NCBI GenBank assembly: GCA_021823305.1
Contig: JAKAOE010000105.1
Span: 1 to 6,665 of the forward strand
Source of the DNA: Acidobacteriota bacterium
Lineage (GTDB): Bacteria; Acidobacteriota; Terriglobia; Terriglobales; SCQP01
Direction of reading: 5' to 3'
Length of the DNA stretch: 6,665 nt
In this document: positions 1 through 5,978 of the stretch, piece by piece
How positions within the stretch are numbered: position 1 is the stretch's first letter
How the letters are laid out: each line of letters opens with the position of its first letter
Notes under the pieces: generated by a model
Told to the model about the DNA's origin: nothing
Databases searched by the model: none
Seen by the model: the letters and a program-made list of their open reading frames with translations, nothing else
Position numbers and translations under genes: made by a program

Positions 1-1966
1 CGATGACTTCGCGCACTTTGGCGTCGCCGAAATCGGCGATGTAGAGGTTGCCCGTGGGATCGATGGCGAGGCCCTCCGGCTGGGAAAGGCCGGCGCTGGT
101 GGCCGGGCCGCCGTCGCCGTAACCGAGTGGAAGATTGGGTGGGTTGCCGTTGGCGTCGTCGGGGGTGCCGGCGACGGTGGTGATGATGCCGGTTTGGGCG
201 TCGACGCGGCGGATGACACCGTCGGCGACGGGAGGGTTGAATGGAACGGACGGCGGAACGGCCGCACCGAGACCGAGGTCAAAATCCGCGATGTATAAAT
301 TCCCTTGTGCGTCCACGGCGACGGCGTCGGGTTCGTTGAGCTCGGCGCTCGTCGCCACGCCGCCGTCGCCGACCTCGCCCTGCGTGCCGTTGCCGGCGAC
401 GGTCGAAACAATGCCTGTCTGAGCGTTGACCTCACGAACGACCGAGGCACCTGCGTCGGCAATGAAGAGATCGCCGTGGGCGTCCAGCGCCAGGGCATCG
501 ATGGATTCGAATTCTGCGCCGGTGGCCGCGCCTCCATCGCCGGAGTACCCGGAGCTGCCGTTGCCGGCGATGGTCGTGGCTTGGCCGGTGGCGCCGCTAA
601 TTTCGACAACCGTGTTTGGTTGTGCGAGGGGAGGCGCGGCAAAGGAGCCGGCGGGCGTGGTAAAGATGTCGCCGGCGGCGTCGCGGACGACGGGGCCACC
701 ACCATCGCCGCCGGAACCGACGAGGGATAGCGCGCCGCTGGAGAGGCTGAGGAGGTCGCCGCTGTCGTAGTCGCTGAGGACGAGACCGTTGGAGGCGTCT
801 AGATAGGACGGCGAAATGATGCTGTTGAGCGGAAGGAAGTGGGTGGGCGGCCCCGAGACCGGCCCCGATACAGGGACGGGGTTGAGAAGGCCGATCCTGC
901 CGGCGCCGGCAAGGAAGCTGAGAGTGCCCGAAGCGACACGGACGATGTTATTGCCAGCGTCGATATCGAGGCCACCGCTGGGGTCCGCGATGATGGCATG
1001 CACGACCCGCAGATCGCTGGCGGTGGCCGGACCGGATGTCTGTTCGACTGCGCCGCCGCCTGCAACTATTTGCAGCACTCCACTGCCGGCCGGAACCTCA
1101 TAGACGATATTGCGCGCGCCGTTCGGCCCCGATGCGAAGTAGATATCTCCTGAGGCGTCGCCGTAAACCCCACCGATTTCGCCAAGTTTTACGCCGGAAG
1201 CAGCTAGCCCGGCTGCCGGCGCCGCCGTCCCGCCCCCAACGACGAGGTTAAGGGCACCGGTGGCAAGCGTAAGCTGGTAAACGACCTCGGATCTGGCCGA
1301 CGCGTTGCAGCCGACGACCAAGAGATGGCCGTTGCCGTCGAGCGAAATGGCTTCTGGCCCGCAGACACTGGCCACGGTCGTCACCGTGCCCGAAGGGGAC
1401 AACTCCACGACGCGTTGGTTGCTGCTGTCGGCAACGAAGAGGTTACCGGAGGCGTCCATGGCGAGGCCCCACGGGTATTTGAGGCCCGCGGAGGCGCTGC
1501 CGGGAACGGGCTCGATGACGCCGGTGGAGGCACTGAGCTCGCGGACTTCGTTACTGCCGTTATCGGTGAAAAAGACGTCGCCGGCGGAATCCGCCGCCAT
1601 GCCGAGGCCGCCGTTGATTGAGGCCTGAAGCGGCGGGCCCCCGTCGCCGGGGTCGCCGTTGAAGCCTGGCTCGCAGCCGGCGCCATTGCCGGCGAGCTGG
1701 GCAATGAAGGTCGTAGTGAACGGGGCGGAGTACCGAATGCGGTACAGGCGGGAACAGTCGAGAATGAGCAGGTTGCCGTTCTGGTCATACGCAATCGCGG
1801 TCGGGTCGCTGAAGCCGACGCCCGGCAGCAAGCCATAGAAGGCCATATTAATCACGGGCCCGCCGGCCGCCGTGACTACGGACTGCTGTGTGAGAGCTGG
1901 GCGGGCGAACGGTGCGAGCAAGGCCAGGCCAGCGAGTACGGCGAGGGAGCGGGGAGAAGCAAGCAT
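1..1966 (-). CDS. Secreted NHL-repeat beta-propeller protein (3' end outside window)
   Basis: The frame is open for 655 codons from ATG 1966 to the left edge with no stop, so the C-terminus is missing. Residues 1 to about 27 look like a signal peptide: Arg6, then a hydrophobic LAVLAGLALLAPFA core. No lipobox cysteine is seen. The rest is a series of blades of the type 'A-D-x-x-GN-L-Y/F-I-A-D-x-x-x-x-V-R-x-V', clearest at residues 58-78, 121-145, 168-190, 490-513, 548-562 and 632-655. Blades are joined by 'TVAGNG...GDGG(P/A)A' linkers, with GDGG at 107-110, 476-479, 533-536 and 617-620. Blades between about 200 and 430 are degenerate. Four cysteines (71, 98, 202, 220) could form disulfides outside the cytoplasm. 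NHL propellers usually bind proteins or ligands or act as lyases; no catalytic site can be assigned here. It is divergent from the LuxR-type gene. The family call is firm; the function is unknown. Confidence 0.93.
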   Translation of the reverse strand, partial: MLASPRSLAVLAGLALLAPFARPALTQQSVVTAAGGPVINMAFYGLLPGVGFSDPTAIAYDQNGNLLILDCSRLYRIRYSAPFTTTFIAQLAGNGAGCEPGFNGDPGDGGPPLQASINGGLGMAADSAGDVFFTDNGSNEVRELSASTGVIEPVPGSASAGLKYPWGLAMDASGNLFVADSSNQRVVELSPSGTVTTVASVCGPEAISLDGNGHLLVVGCNASARSEVVYQLTLATGALNLVVGGGTAAPAAGLAASGVKLGEIGGVYGDASGDIYFASGPNGARNIVYEVPAGSGVLQIVAGGGAVEQTSGPATASDLRVVHAIIADPSGGLDIDAGNNIVRVASGTLSFLAGAGRIGLLNPVPVSGPVSGPPTHFLPLNSIISPSYLDASNGLVLSDYDSGDLLSLSSGALSLVGSGGDGGGPVVRDAAGDIFTTPAGSFAAPPLAQPNTVVEISGATGQATTIAGNGSSGYSGDGGAATGAEFESIDALALDAHGDLFIADAGASVVREVNAQTGIVSTVAGNGTQGEVGDGGVATSAELNEPDAVAVDAQGNLYIADFDLGLGAAVPPSVPFNPPVADGVIRRVDAQTGIITTVAGTPDDANGNPPNLPLGYGDGGPATSAGLSQPEGLAIDPTGNLYIADFGDAKVREVI

Positions 1967-1971
1967 GTGGA

Positions 1972-1979
1972 CACCTCCT
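1972..1979 (-). promoter_or_regulatory. Strong Shine-Dalgarno of the propeller gene
   Basis: Read on the minus strand the sequence is AGGAGGTG, a nearly complete anti-16S complement. There are seven bases between AGGAGG and the ATG at 1966. It fixes the start of the propeller gene and suggests efficient translation. It is clearly better than any site in front of the three plus-strand genes. Confidence 0.85.
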
Positions 1980-2063
1980 AGCCGGGCGGCCCGGGGCCGC
2001 GTCACCGGTCTCGAGCGGCTAACTCGCGCGGTGCGGTTTCTCGCTCGGCGGCGACCGCGCTTG

Positions 2064-2091
2064 ACTCTATGCATTCCGCCGGCAACTGCAA
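2064..2091 (-). promoter_or_regulatory. Possible promoter of the propeller gene
   Basis: On the minus strand, TTGCAG (2091-2086) is followed after 16 bases by TAGAGT (2069-2064), four of six matches to each sigma-70 box. Transcription would start near 2057, giving a leader of about 90 bases. This is a visual match only; in GC-rich DNA such weak boxes occur by chance. Confidence 0.25.
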
Positions 2092-2226
2092 ATACGCAAA
2101 ATGGCGTACACGTTATCGGCGTCAGCATGACGGCAGCTTCATGCGCATTGGTCGGGCCGAAGCCGCATTTCCACATCCCGTGGCCACGTCCGGAGTTTCT
2201 GCAAGCGCGCCGGGGAGGTGCTTTCT

Positions 2227-2243
2227 TATCCGGGGAGCGGATA
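2227..2243. promoter_or_regulatory. Perfect dyad TATCCG-N5-CGGATA, candidate operator
   Basis: Two six-base arms are exact reverse complements around a five-base GGGAG spacer. No T-run follows in either direction, so it is not a terminator. It lies 25 bases upstream of the candidate -35 box of the LuxR-type gene, where activators or autoregulators commonly bind. Which protein binds is unknown. Confidence 0.45.
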
Positions 2244-2249
2244 CGATTG

Positions 2250-2268
2250 CGTCTGGCAGCGACAGACG
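2250..2268. promoter_or_regulatory. Perfect dyad CGTCTG-N7-CAGACG abutting the -35 box
   Basis: Six-base arms are exact reverse complements around a seven-base spacer, and the right arm ends on the base before TTGACA. Its centre (2259) would be about 45 bases upstream of a start site near 2304, similar to where LuxR-type activators bind (about -42). The spacing is CTG-N7-CAG, not the CTG-N10-CAG of classical lux boxes. The adjacent luxR-type gene makes autoregulation an attractive inference. Confidence 0.45.
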
Positions 2269-2297
2269 TTGACAACGCACTCCCGAAGGCATAGCGT
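2269..2297 (+). promoter_or_regulatory. Candidate sigma-70 promoter of the LuxR-type gene
   Basis: A perfect -35 hexamer TTGACA (2269-2274) is followed after 17 bases by TAGCGT (2292-2297), a poor -10 with three of six matches. Transcription would begin near 2304, leaving about 32 bases of leader before ATG 2336. A perfect -35 with a weak -10 and upstream dyads fits a promoter that depends on an activator, but this is inferred. Confidence 0.4.
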
Positions 2298-2335
2298 CAA
2301 TACCGCGCGGCCAGATACGGGCCGCTGAGGCTCGC

Positions 2336-3415
2336 ATGGAACAGCTTTCCGTCCGCGAACTGCGCGCCGCGTTGGAGTTTCTTCGGGAAGCCTACCGCTT
2401 CGGCGATCTGGACGAGTTTGTCGCGCGAATCGTGAAGGGTTTGCCGGTACTGATTCCGTGCGAGGTTGTCGCCTACTGTGAGATGAACCCTCTGACAAAC
2501 GCGTCGCTGAATCGTACCGACCCGCCCGGGATAGCTCCTCCGGTAATCAACGAGGCCTGGCAGCGGCATATGAACGAGCATCCGGTGTTGACGCACAACG
2601 TCAGGACGCGCGACGGGCACGCGGTGCGATTCGCCGATTTTCTGACACACCGTGAGCACAGGAAGTTGGCGGTGTATAACGAGTTCTATCGCCCGATCGG
2701 GATCGAGGACGGGCTCTGCGCCGCGCTCGACGTCCGGCTGCCGCGGGTGGTCGGGTTGGGGCTGCATCGCGAGCGCTGGTGCTTCGGGGAGCGTCACAAA
2801 GCCCTGATGGATCTGGTGCGGCCCCACCTCGTGCAAGCGTGGCGGAACGCGAAGTCGGTGAGCCGGCTCAGGGCGGGGTTGAGGGTCGCGGGCGGGGCGC
2901 TGGAGCGGCTGGATCGGGCGGTGGTGGTTTGCAGCTGCTCGGGCCGCGTACGCCTGGCGACGGTGCGGGCGGTCCGGCTGCTCGGGGAATATTTCGCCTG
3001 GCGGGGCGGAGTGGGCTCCCGCCTTCCGGAGGGTCTCTGCCTCTGGGCACGGCACCAGGCGGCGCGCGTGGATTCGCCGACGGCGATGACCCCGCGTTTC
3101 CCCCATTCCGTGACGCGAGGAGGAAAGCGTCTCGAGCTTCGTCTGGTGATCGAACCGGGCCATTTCCTGCTGCTGCTCGACGAGCACGTCGACCTCATCG
3201 AGTTGGCGCCGCTGCTTCGCCTCGGCCTTACCCGGCGCGAGGCCGAGGTCCTGGCCTGGGTCGTTCAAGGCAAAACGAACGACGACATCGCCAGAGTGCT
3301 GGGCATCAGCGCTCGAACCGTTCAGAAGCATCTGGAGCGGGTTTTCGTCAAGCTTGGGGTTGAAACACGCACCGCCGCGGCACGAGTCGCCACGGAGACC
3401 GCGGGCGGACTTTAG
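2336..3415 (+). CDS. LuxR-family transcriptional regulator with GAF/PAS-like sensor region
   Basis: The protein has 359 residues. The C-terminal 296-353 is a LuxR-type helix-turn-helix: LTRREAEVL at the first helix, then GKTNDDIARVLGISARTVQKH and KLGV, with the family's conserved Glu304, Gly312, Ile318, Gly323, Val329, Leu340 and Gly341. This domain binds promoter DNA as a dimer. Residues about 12-170 resemble the GAF-like sensor of stand-alone LuxR regulators, and about 186-285 resemble a PAS/GAF-like fold; both are judged by pattern only. There is no receiver domain and no autoinducer-binding signature that I recognise, so the signal is unknown. All seven cysteines (42, 48, 128, 149, 199, 201, 235) lie in the sensor half. 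ATG 2336 is preceded by GAGG at 2327-2330. It is divergent from the propeller gene and followed by its own terminator. It probably regulates itself and possibly the propeller gene. Confidence 0.93.
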   Translation: MEQLSVRELRAALEFLREAYRFGDLDEFVARIVKGLPVLIPCEVVAYCEMNPLTNASLNRTDPPGIAPPVINEAWQRHMNEHPVLTHNVRTRDGHAVRFADFLTHREHRKLAVYNEFYRPIGIEDGLCAALDVRLPRVVGLGLHRERWCFGERHKALMDLVRPHLVQAWRNAKSVSRLRAGLRVAGGALERLDRAVVVCSCSGRVRLATVRAVRLLGEYFAWRGGVGSRLPEGLCLWARHQAARVDSPTAMTPRFPHSVTRGGKRLELRLVIEPGHFLLLLDEHVDLIELAPLLRLGLTRREAEVLAWVVQGKTNDDIARVLGISARTVQKHLERVFVKLGVETRTAAARVATETAGGL

Positions 3416-3426
3416 CAACTCCAGTT

Positions 3427-3463
3427 CCGGCGCGGCCGCCGGCGGCCGCGCCGGGGGGCTTTT
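3427..3463 (+). terminator. Rho-independent terminator after the LuxR-type gene
   Basis: A perfect 28-base palindrome (3427-3454, 14-base GC-only arms meeting at 3440/3441) begins 11 bases after the stop codon. It is followed by GGGGC and four T at 3460-3463. The T-run is short and slightly displaced, and the arms meet without a loop, so in RNA a few central pairs would open. It separates the regulator from the transporter/synthase pair. Confidence 0.75.
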
Positions 3464-3479
3464 GTCATGGCGAGTGCGG

Positions 3480-3485
3480 TATGAT
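3480..3485 (+). promoter_or_regulatory. Possible -10 box of the transporter/synthase operon
   Basis: TATGAT matches five of six bases of the -10 consensus, 33 bases before ATG 3519. The only -35-like hexamer nearby, TTGTCA (3462-3467), is just 12 bases upstream, too close for ordinary sigma-70 spacing, and it overlaps the terminator tail. A promoter must lie in this short gap if the terminator is efficient, but the evidence for this exact site is weak. Confidence 0.25.
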
Positions 3486-3518
3486 GCCGCAAGCCTGCGC
3501 GCGCGCGACGGCCCAGCC

Positions 3519-5978
3519 ATGGCATCTTCCACCCTTTCCACCACGCGGACGACCGGCGCCGCGCGCTATTTGCCGTGGCTGCTGGCGCTGTTCGCGGGCA
3601 GCGGGTGCGCGGCGCTGATTTACGAGATCGTCTGGTACCAGATGCTCGAGCTGGTGATCGGCTCGACCGCGGTGTCGCTGGGGGTGCTGCTGGCGGCGTA
3701 CATGGGCGGGCTGTGCCTCGGGTCGATCGCGCTGCCGAAGTGGATGGCGGGGCGGAAGATCCATCCCCTCAAGGTGTACGCGTGCCTGGAGGCGGGGATC
3801 GGCGTGCTGGGGCTGGGGGCGCTGGTCTTCATTCCGCTGGTGGACCGGGTGTATGTTGCGGCGGCGGCGGAGGGGCTGCCGGCGATGCTGCTGCGCGGGG
3901 CGCTGGCGGCGCTGATCCTGCTGCCGCCGACGATCCTGATGGGCGCCTCGCTGCCGGCGATCGTGAACTGGGTGGAGAGCACGCCGCGCGGGGTGGCGTG
4001 GTGGGGGCTGCTGTACGGGGGCAACATCGCGGGAGCGGTGTTCGGCTGCCTGACGGCGGGCTACTACCTGCTGCGCGTGACCAACATGCGGGTGACGACG
4101 CTGGCGGCGGTGGGGGTGAACGCGGCGGTCGCGGGCACGAGCTGGCTGCTGGCGCAGCGGGCGCCGGCGAGCGCCGGGCTGGAGGCGGGGAAGGACTCAC
4201 CGCGGGCGGCGGCCGGCCATCCGCCATCGGCCGGCCGCTGGACGGTGCTCACGACCACGGCGCTCTCCGGCTTCGTGGCGCTGGGCGCCGAGGTGGTGTG
4301 GACGCGCAACCTGAGTCTGTTGCTGGGCGCGACGGTCTATACGTTCTCGCTGATCCTGGCGGTGTTTTTGATCGGGATGGGGGCGGGATCGGCGGCGGGG
4401 GCGTGGCTGGGGCGGAAGGCGCGGCCGCGGGCGGCGCTGGCGTGGACGCAGTTGGCGCTGGCGGGCGGCGTGGCCTGGGCGGCGTGGATGCTCGGTGCTT
4501 CCCTGCCCTACTGGCCGGTGAACCCGCTGCTGTCGGCCAGCCCCTGGTTCGTGCTGCAGATCGACCTGGTGCGGGCGCTGTGGATGATCCTGCCGGCGGC
4601 GGTGCTGTTCGGGATGAGCTTCACGCTGGCGCTGAAGGCGGCGGCCAAGCCGGAGGAAGCGCCGGGGCGGACGGTGGGGTGGGTGTACGCGGCGAACACG
4701 CTGGGGGCGATCGTGGGCGCGCTGGCGTTCAGCCTGTATCTGGTGCCGTGGATCGGAACGACGGCGTGCGAGGCGGTGCTGATCGCGGGCGTGGCGGTGA
4801 GCGTGCTGTTCGTGATGTGGGAGGTGTTCGAGCCGTTCCACGCAACCGCGGCGATCGGCGTGGGCGCGGCCCTGGTCCTGGCGGCGTACCTGGCGAAGAC
4901 CGTTCCGGGCGTGCCGCCGGAGCTGATCGCCTATGGGAGGCGAATCGCGATCTCGGAGGGGCAATCCACCATCCTCTATACCGGCGAGGGGCGCAACGCC
5001 TCGATCGCGGTGTCGCGCTGGAACGACGGCGCGCTGCAGTTTCACGTCAGCGGCAAGGTGGAGGCGTCCACCGAGACGTTCGACATGAAGCTGCAGCGGA
5101 TGCTGGGCGACATGCCGGCGCTGCTGCTGGGCGCGGGCGGGACCGGCCAGCCGGGGCTGCAGCGGGCGTTGGTCGTGGGCTTCGGGGCGGGGGTGACGGC
5201 GGGGACGTTCACGCTGTTTCCCAGCGTGCGGCGGATTCGCATTGTCGAGATCGAACCGCTGATCCCGCCGATGTCCGACAAGTATTTCGGGCCGTGGAAC
5301 TACCACGTCAAGGAAGACCGGCGGACGCGGATCACCTACGACGACGCGCGGCACTTCATGCTGACGGCCAAGGGGACGTACGACGTGATCACCTCGGACC
5401 CGATCCATCCCTGGGTGAAGGGGAGCGCGACGTTGTACTCGAAGGAGTACTTCCAGATGGAGCGCGACCACCTGGCGCCGGGCGGGATCGTGACGCAGTG
5501 GGTGCCGCTCTACGAGAGCGACGCGGCGGCGGTGAAGAGCGAGCTGGCGACGTTCTTTTCGGTGTTTCCCCACGGGACGGTGTGGGCGAACGCGATTGAC
5601 GGGCAGGGGTACGACCAGCTCGTGATGGGCTCGAACCGGCCGATGCGCATCAACGTGGACGCGCTGCAGCGCGAGATGAGTTCGACCGCGATGGTGCGGG
5701 TGGCGGAGTCGCTGCAGGAAGTGGGGATCGGCTCGGCCGACGACCTGCTGGCGACCTACGCCGGGCAGGCGCGCGACCTGCGGGCGTGGCTGCGCGGCGC
5801 GGCGATCAACACCGACGACAACCTGCGGCTGCAGTACCTGGCGGGGCTGGCGCTGAACGTGAGCGACGAGAACGGGATCTACGACGAGCTGCTGAGCTAC
5901 CGGCGCTTCCCGGCGAATCTGATGAGCGGCTCGCCGGCCATCCTGGCGCCGCTGCAGGCGGTTTTGGGTCCGCGATGA
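3519..5978 (+). CDS. Fused MFS-like transporter / spermidine-synthase-like membrane protein
   Basis: The protein has 819 residues. Residues about 18-462 form some 12-13 membrane segments in two related halves: SGCAALIYEIVW at 28-39 recurs as SGFVALGAEVVW at 250-261. The loop at 214-241 joins them. Residues about 472-790 are a class-I methyltransferase fold of the spermidine synthase type: GFGAG (554-558) for the nucleotide, VEIEP (576-580) with Glu577 for the ribose, DDAR (608-611) for adenine, and DVITSDPIHPW (622-632). NTDDN at 764-768 is near the C-terminus. In true spermidine synthases the active-site motif carries a second Asp where this protein has His630, and the usual DG-Q substrate hairpin reads SGK, so polyamine synthesis is doubtful. 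ATG 3519 is chosen because the first membrane segment follows at once and the downstream paralog starts at the same place. No clear Shine-Dalgarno is visible. An earlier in-frame ATG would overlap the regulator and its terminator. The substrate is unknown. Confidence 0.92.
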   Translation: MASSTLSTTRTTGAARYLPWLLALFAGSGCAALIYEIVWYQMLELVIGSTAVSLGVLLAAYMGGLCLGSIALPKWMAGRKIHPLKVYACLEAGIGVLGLGALVFIPLVDRVYVAAAAEGLPAMLLRGALAALILLPPTILMGASLPAIVNWVESTPRGVAWWGLLYGGNIAGAVFGCLTAGYYLLRVTNMRVTTLAAVGVNAAVAGTSWLLAQRAPASAGLEAGKDSPRAAAGHPPSAGRWTVLTTTALSGFVALGAEVVWTRNLSLLLGATVYTFSLILAVFLIGMGAGSAAGAWLGRKARPRAALAWTQLALAGGVAWAAWMLGASLPYWPVNPLLSASPWFVLQIDLVRALWMILPAAVLFGMSFTLALKAAAKPEEAPGRTVGWVYAANTLGAIVGALAFSLYLVPWIGTTACEAVLIAGVAVSVLFVMWEVFEPFHATAAIGVGAALVLAAYLAKTVPGVPPELIAYGRRIAISEGQSTILYTGEGRNASIAVSRWNDGALQFHVSGKVEASTETFDMKLQRMLGDMPALLLGAGGTGQPGLQRALVVGFGAGVTAGTFTLFPSVRRIRIVEIEPLIPPMSDKYFGPWNYHVKEDRRTRITYDDARHFMLTAKGTYDVITSDPIHPWVKGSATLYSKEYFQMERDHLAPGGIVTQWVPLYESDAAAVKSELATFFSVFPHGTVWANAIDGQGYDQLVMGSNRPMRINVDALQREMSSTAMVRVAESLQEVGIGSADDLLATYAGQARDLRAWLRGAAINTDDNLRLQYLAGLALNVSDENGIYDELLSYRRFPANLMSGSPAILAPLQAVLGPR
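3591..3665 (+). repeat. Paralog repeat block, copy A
   Basis: This 75-base block of the first transporter/synthase gene encodes FAGSGCAALIYEIVWYQMLE and five more residues. It matches 6059-6133 in the second gene at 67 of 75 bases by hand count. Most differences are in third positions, so the repeat reflects gene duplication under protein-level constraint. Confidence 0.85.

Larger units (their letters stand above)
1967..2335. other. Divergent intergenic control region
   Basis: This 369-base gap separates the minus-strand propeller gene from the plus-strand LuxR-type gene. Frames that cross it give proteins without recognisable features and look like shadows, so I treat it as non-coding. It contains the propeller ribosome-binding site, a weak minus-strand promoter candidate near 2064-2091, two adjacent dyads at 2227-2268, and a promoter candidate at 2269-2297 for the regulator. 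It is somewhat less GC-rich around 2060-2130 and 2220-2250 than the flanking genes, as expected for promoter DNA. Confidence 0.7.

Noticed and set aside
135..1628. Several 95-141-residue plus-strand frames opposite the propeller gene
   Set aside because: They are short, rich in Gly, Ala, Arg and Pro, and mutually overlapping. The minus-strand frame is open for 655 codons with NHL motifs throughout.
2120..2188. Small palindromes CGTCA-GCA-TGACG (2120-2132) and CGTGGCCACG (2179-2188)
   Set aside because: They are short and not positioned against a convincing promoter. Such palindromes are expected by chance in a few hundred bases of GC-rich DNA.
2250..2268. Reading the dyad as a classical lux box
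   Set aside because: The CTG and CAG cores are seven bases apart, not ten, and the adjacent regulator shows no autoinducer-binding signature, so quorum sensing is not supported.
1872..2294. A 140-residue plus-strand frame across the intergenic region
   Set aside because: It starts antisense to the propeller signal peptide, has no convincing ribosome-binding site or domain, and covers the region that carries promoter-like elements.
3495..3507. Alternating GC run just before the transporter/synthase start, possible Z-DNA
   Set aside because: About twelve bases of alternating purine-pyrimidine is common in DNA this GC-rich and has no other support.
3354..3518. A 55-codon N-terminal extension of the first transporter/synthase gene beginning at ATG 3354
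   Set aside because: It would overlap the end of the LuxR-type gene and translate through the terminator palindrome. Its residues are Arg/Gly/Ser-rich with no paralog counterpart, whereas ATG 3519 matches the layout of the downstream copy.
2297..3544. A 415-residue minus-strand frame antisense to the LuxR-type gene
   Set aside because: It is rich in Arg, Pro, His and Gln with no domain, spans the terminator, and is explained as a shadow of the well-supported plus-strand gene.
4197..5573. A 458-residue minus-strand frame antisense to the synthase-like half
   Set aside because: Arg/His/Pro/Gln-rich low-complexity shadow with no recognisable fold.
3575..5599. A 674-residue plus-strand frame inside the first transporter/synthase gene
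   Set aside because: Almost entirely Gly, Ala, Arg and Asp, which is what frame-shifted reading of GC-rich codons gives. The other frame has clear membrane segments and motifs.
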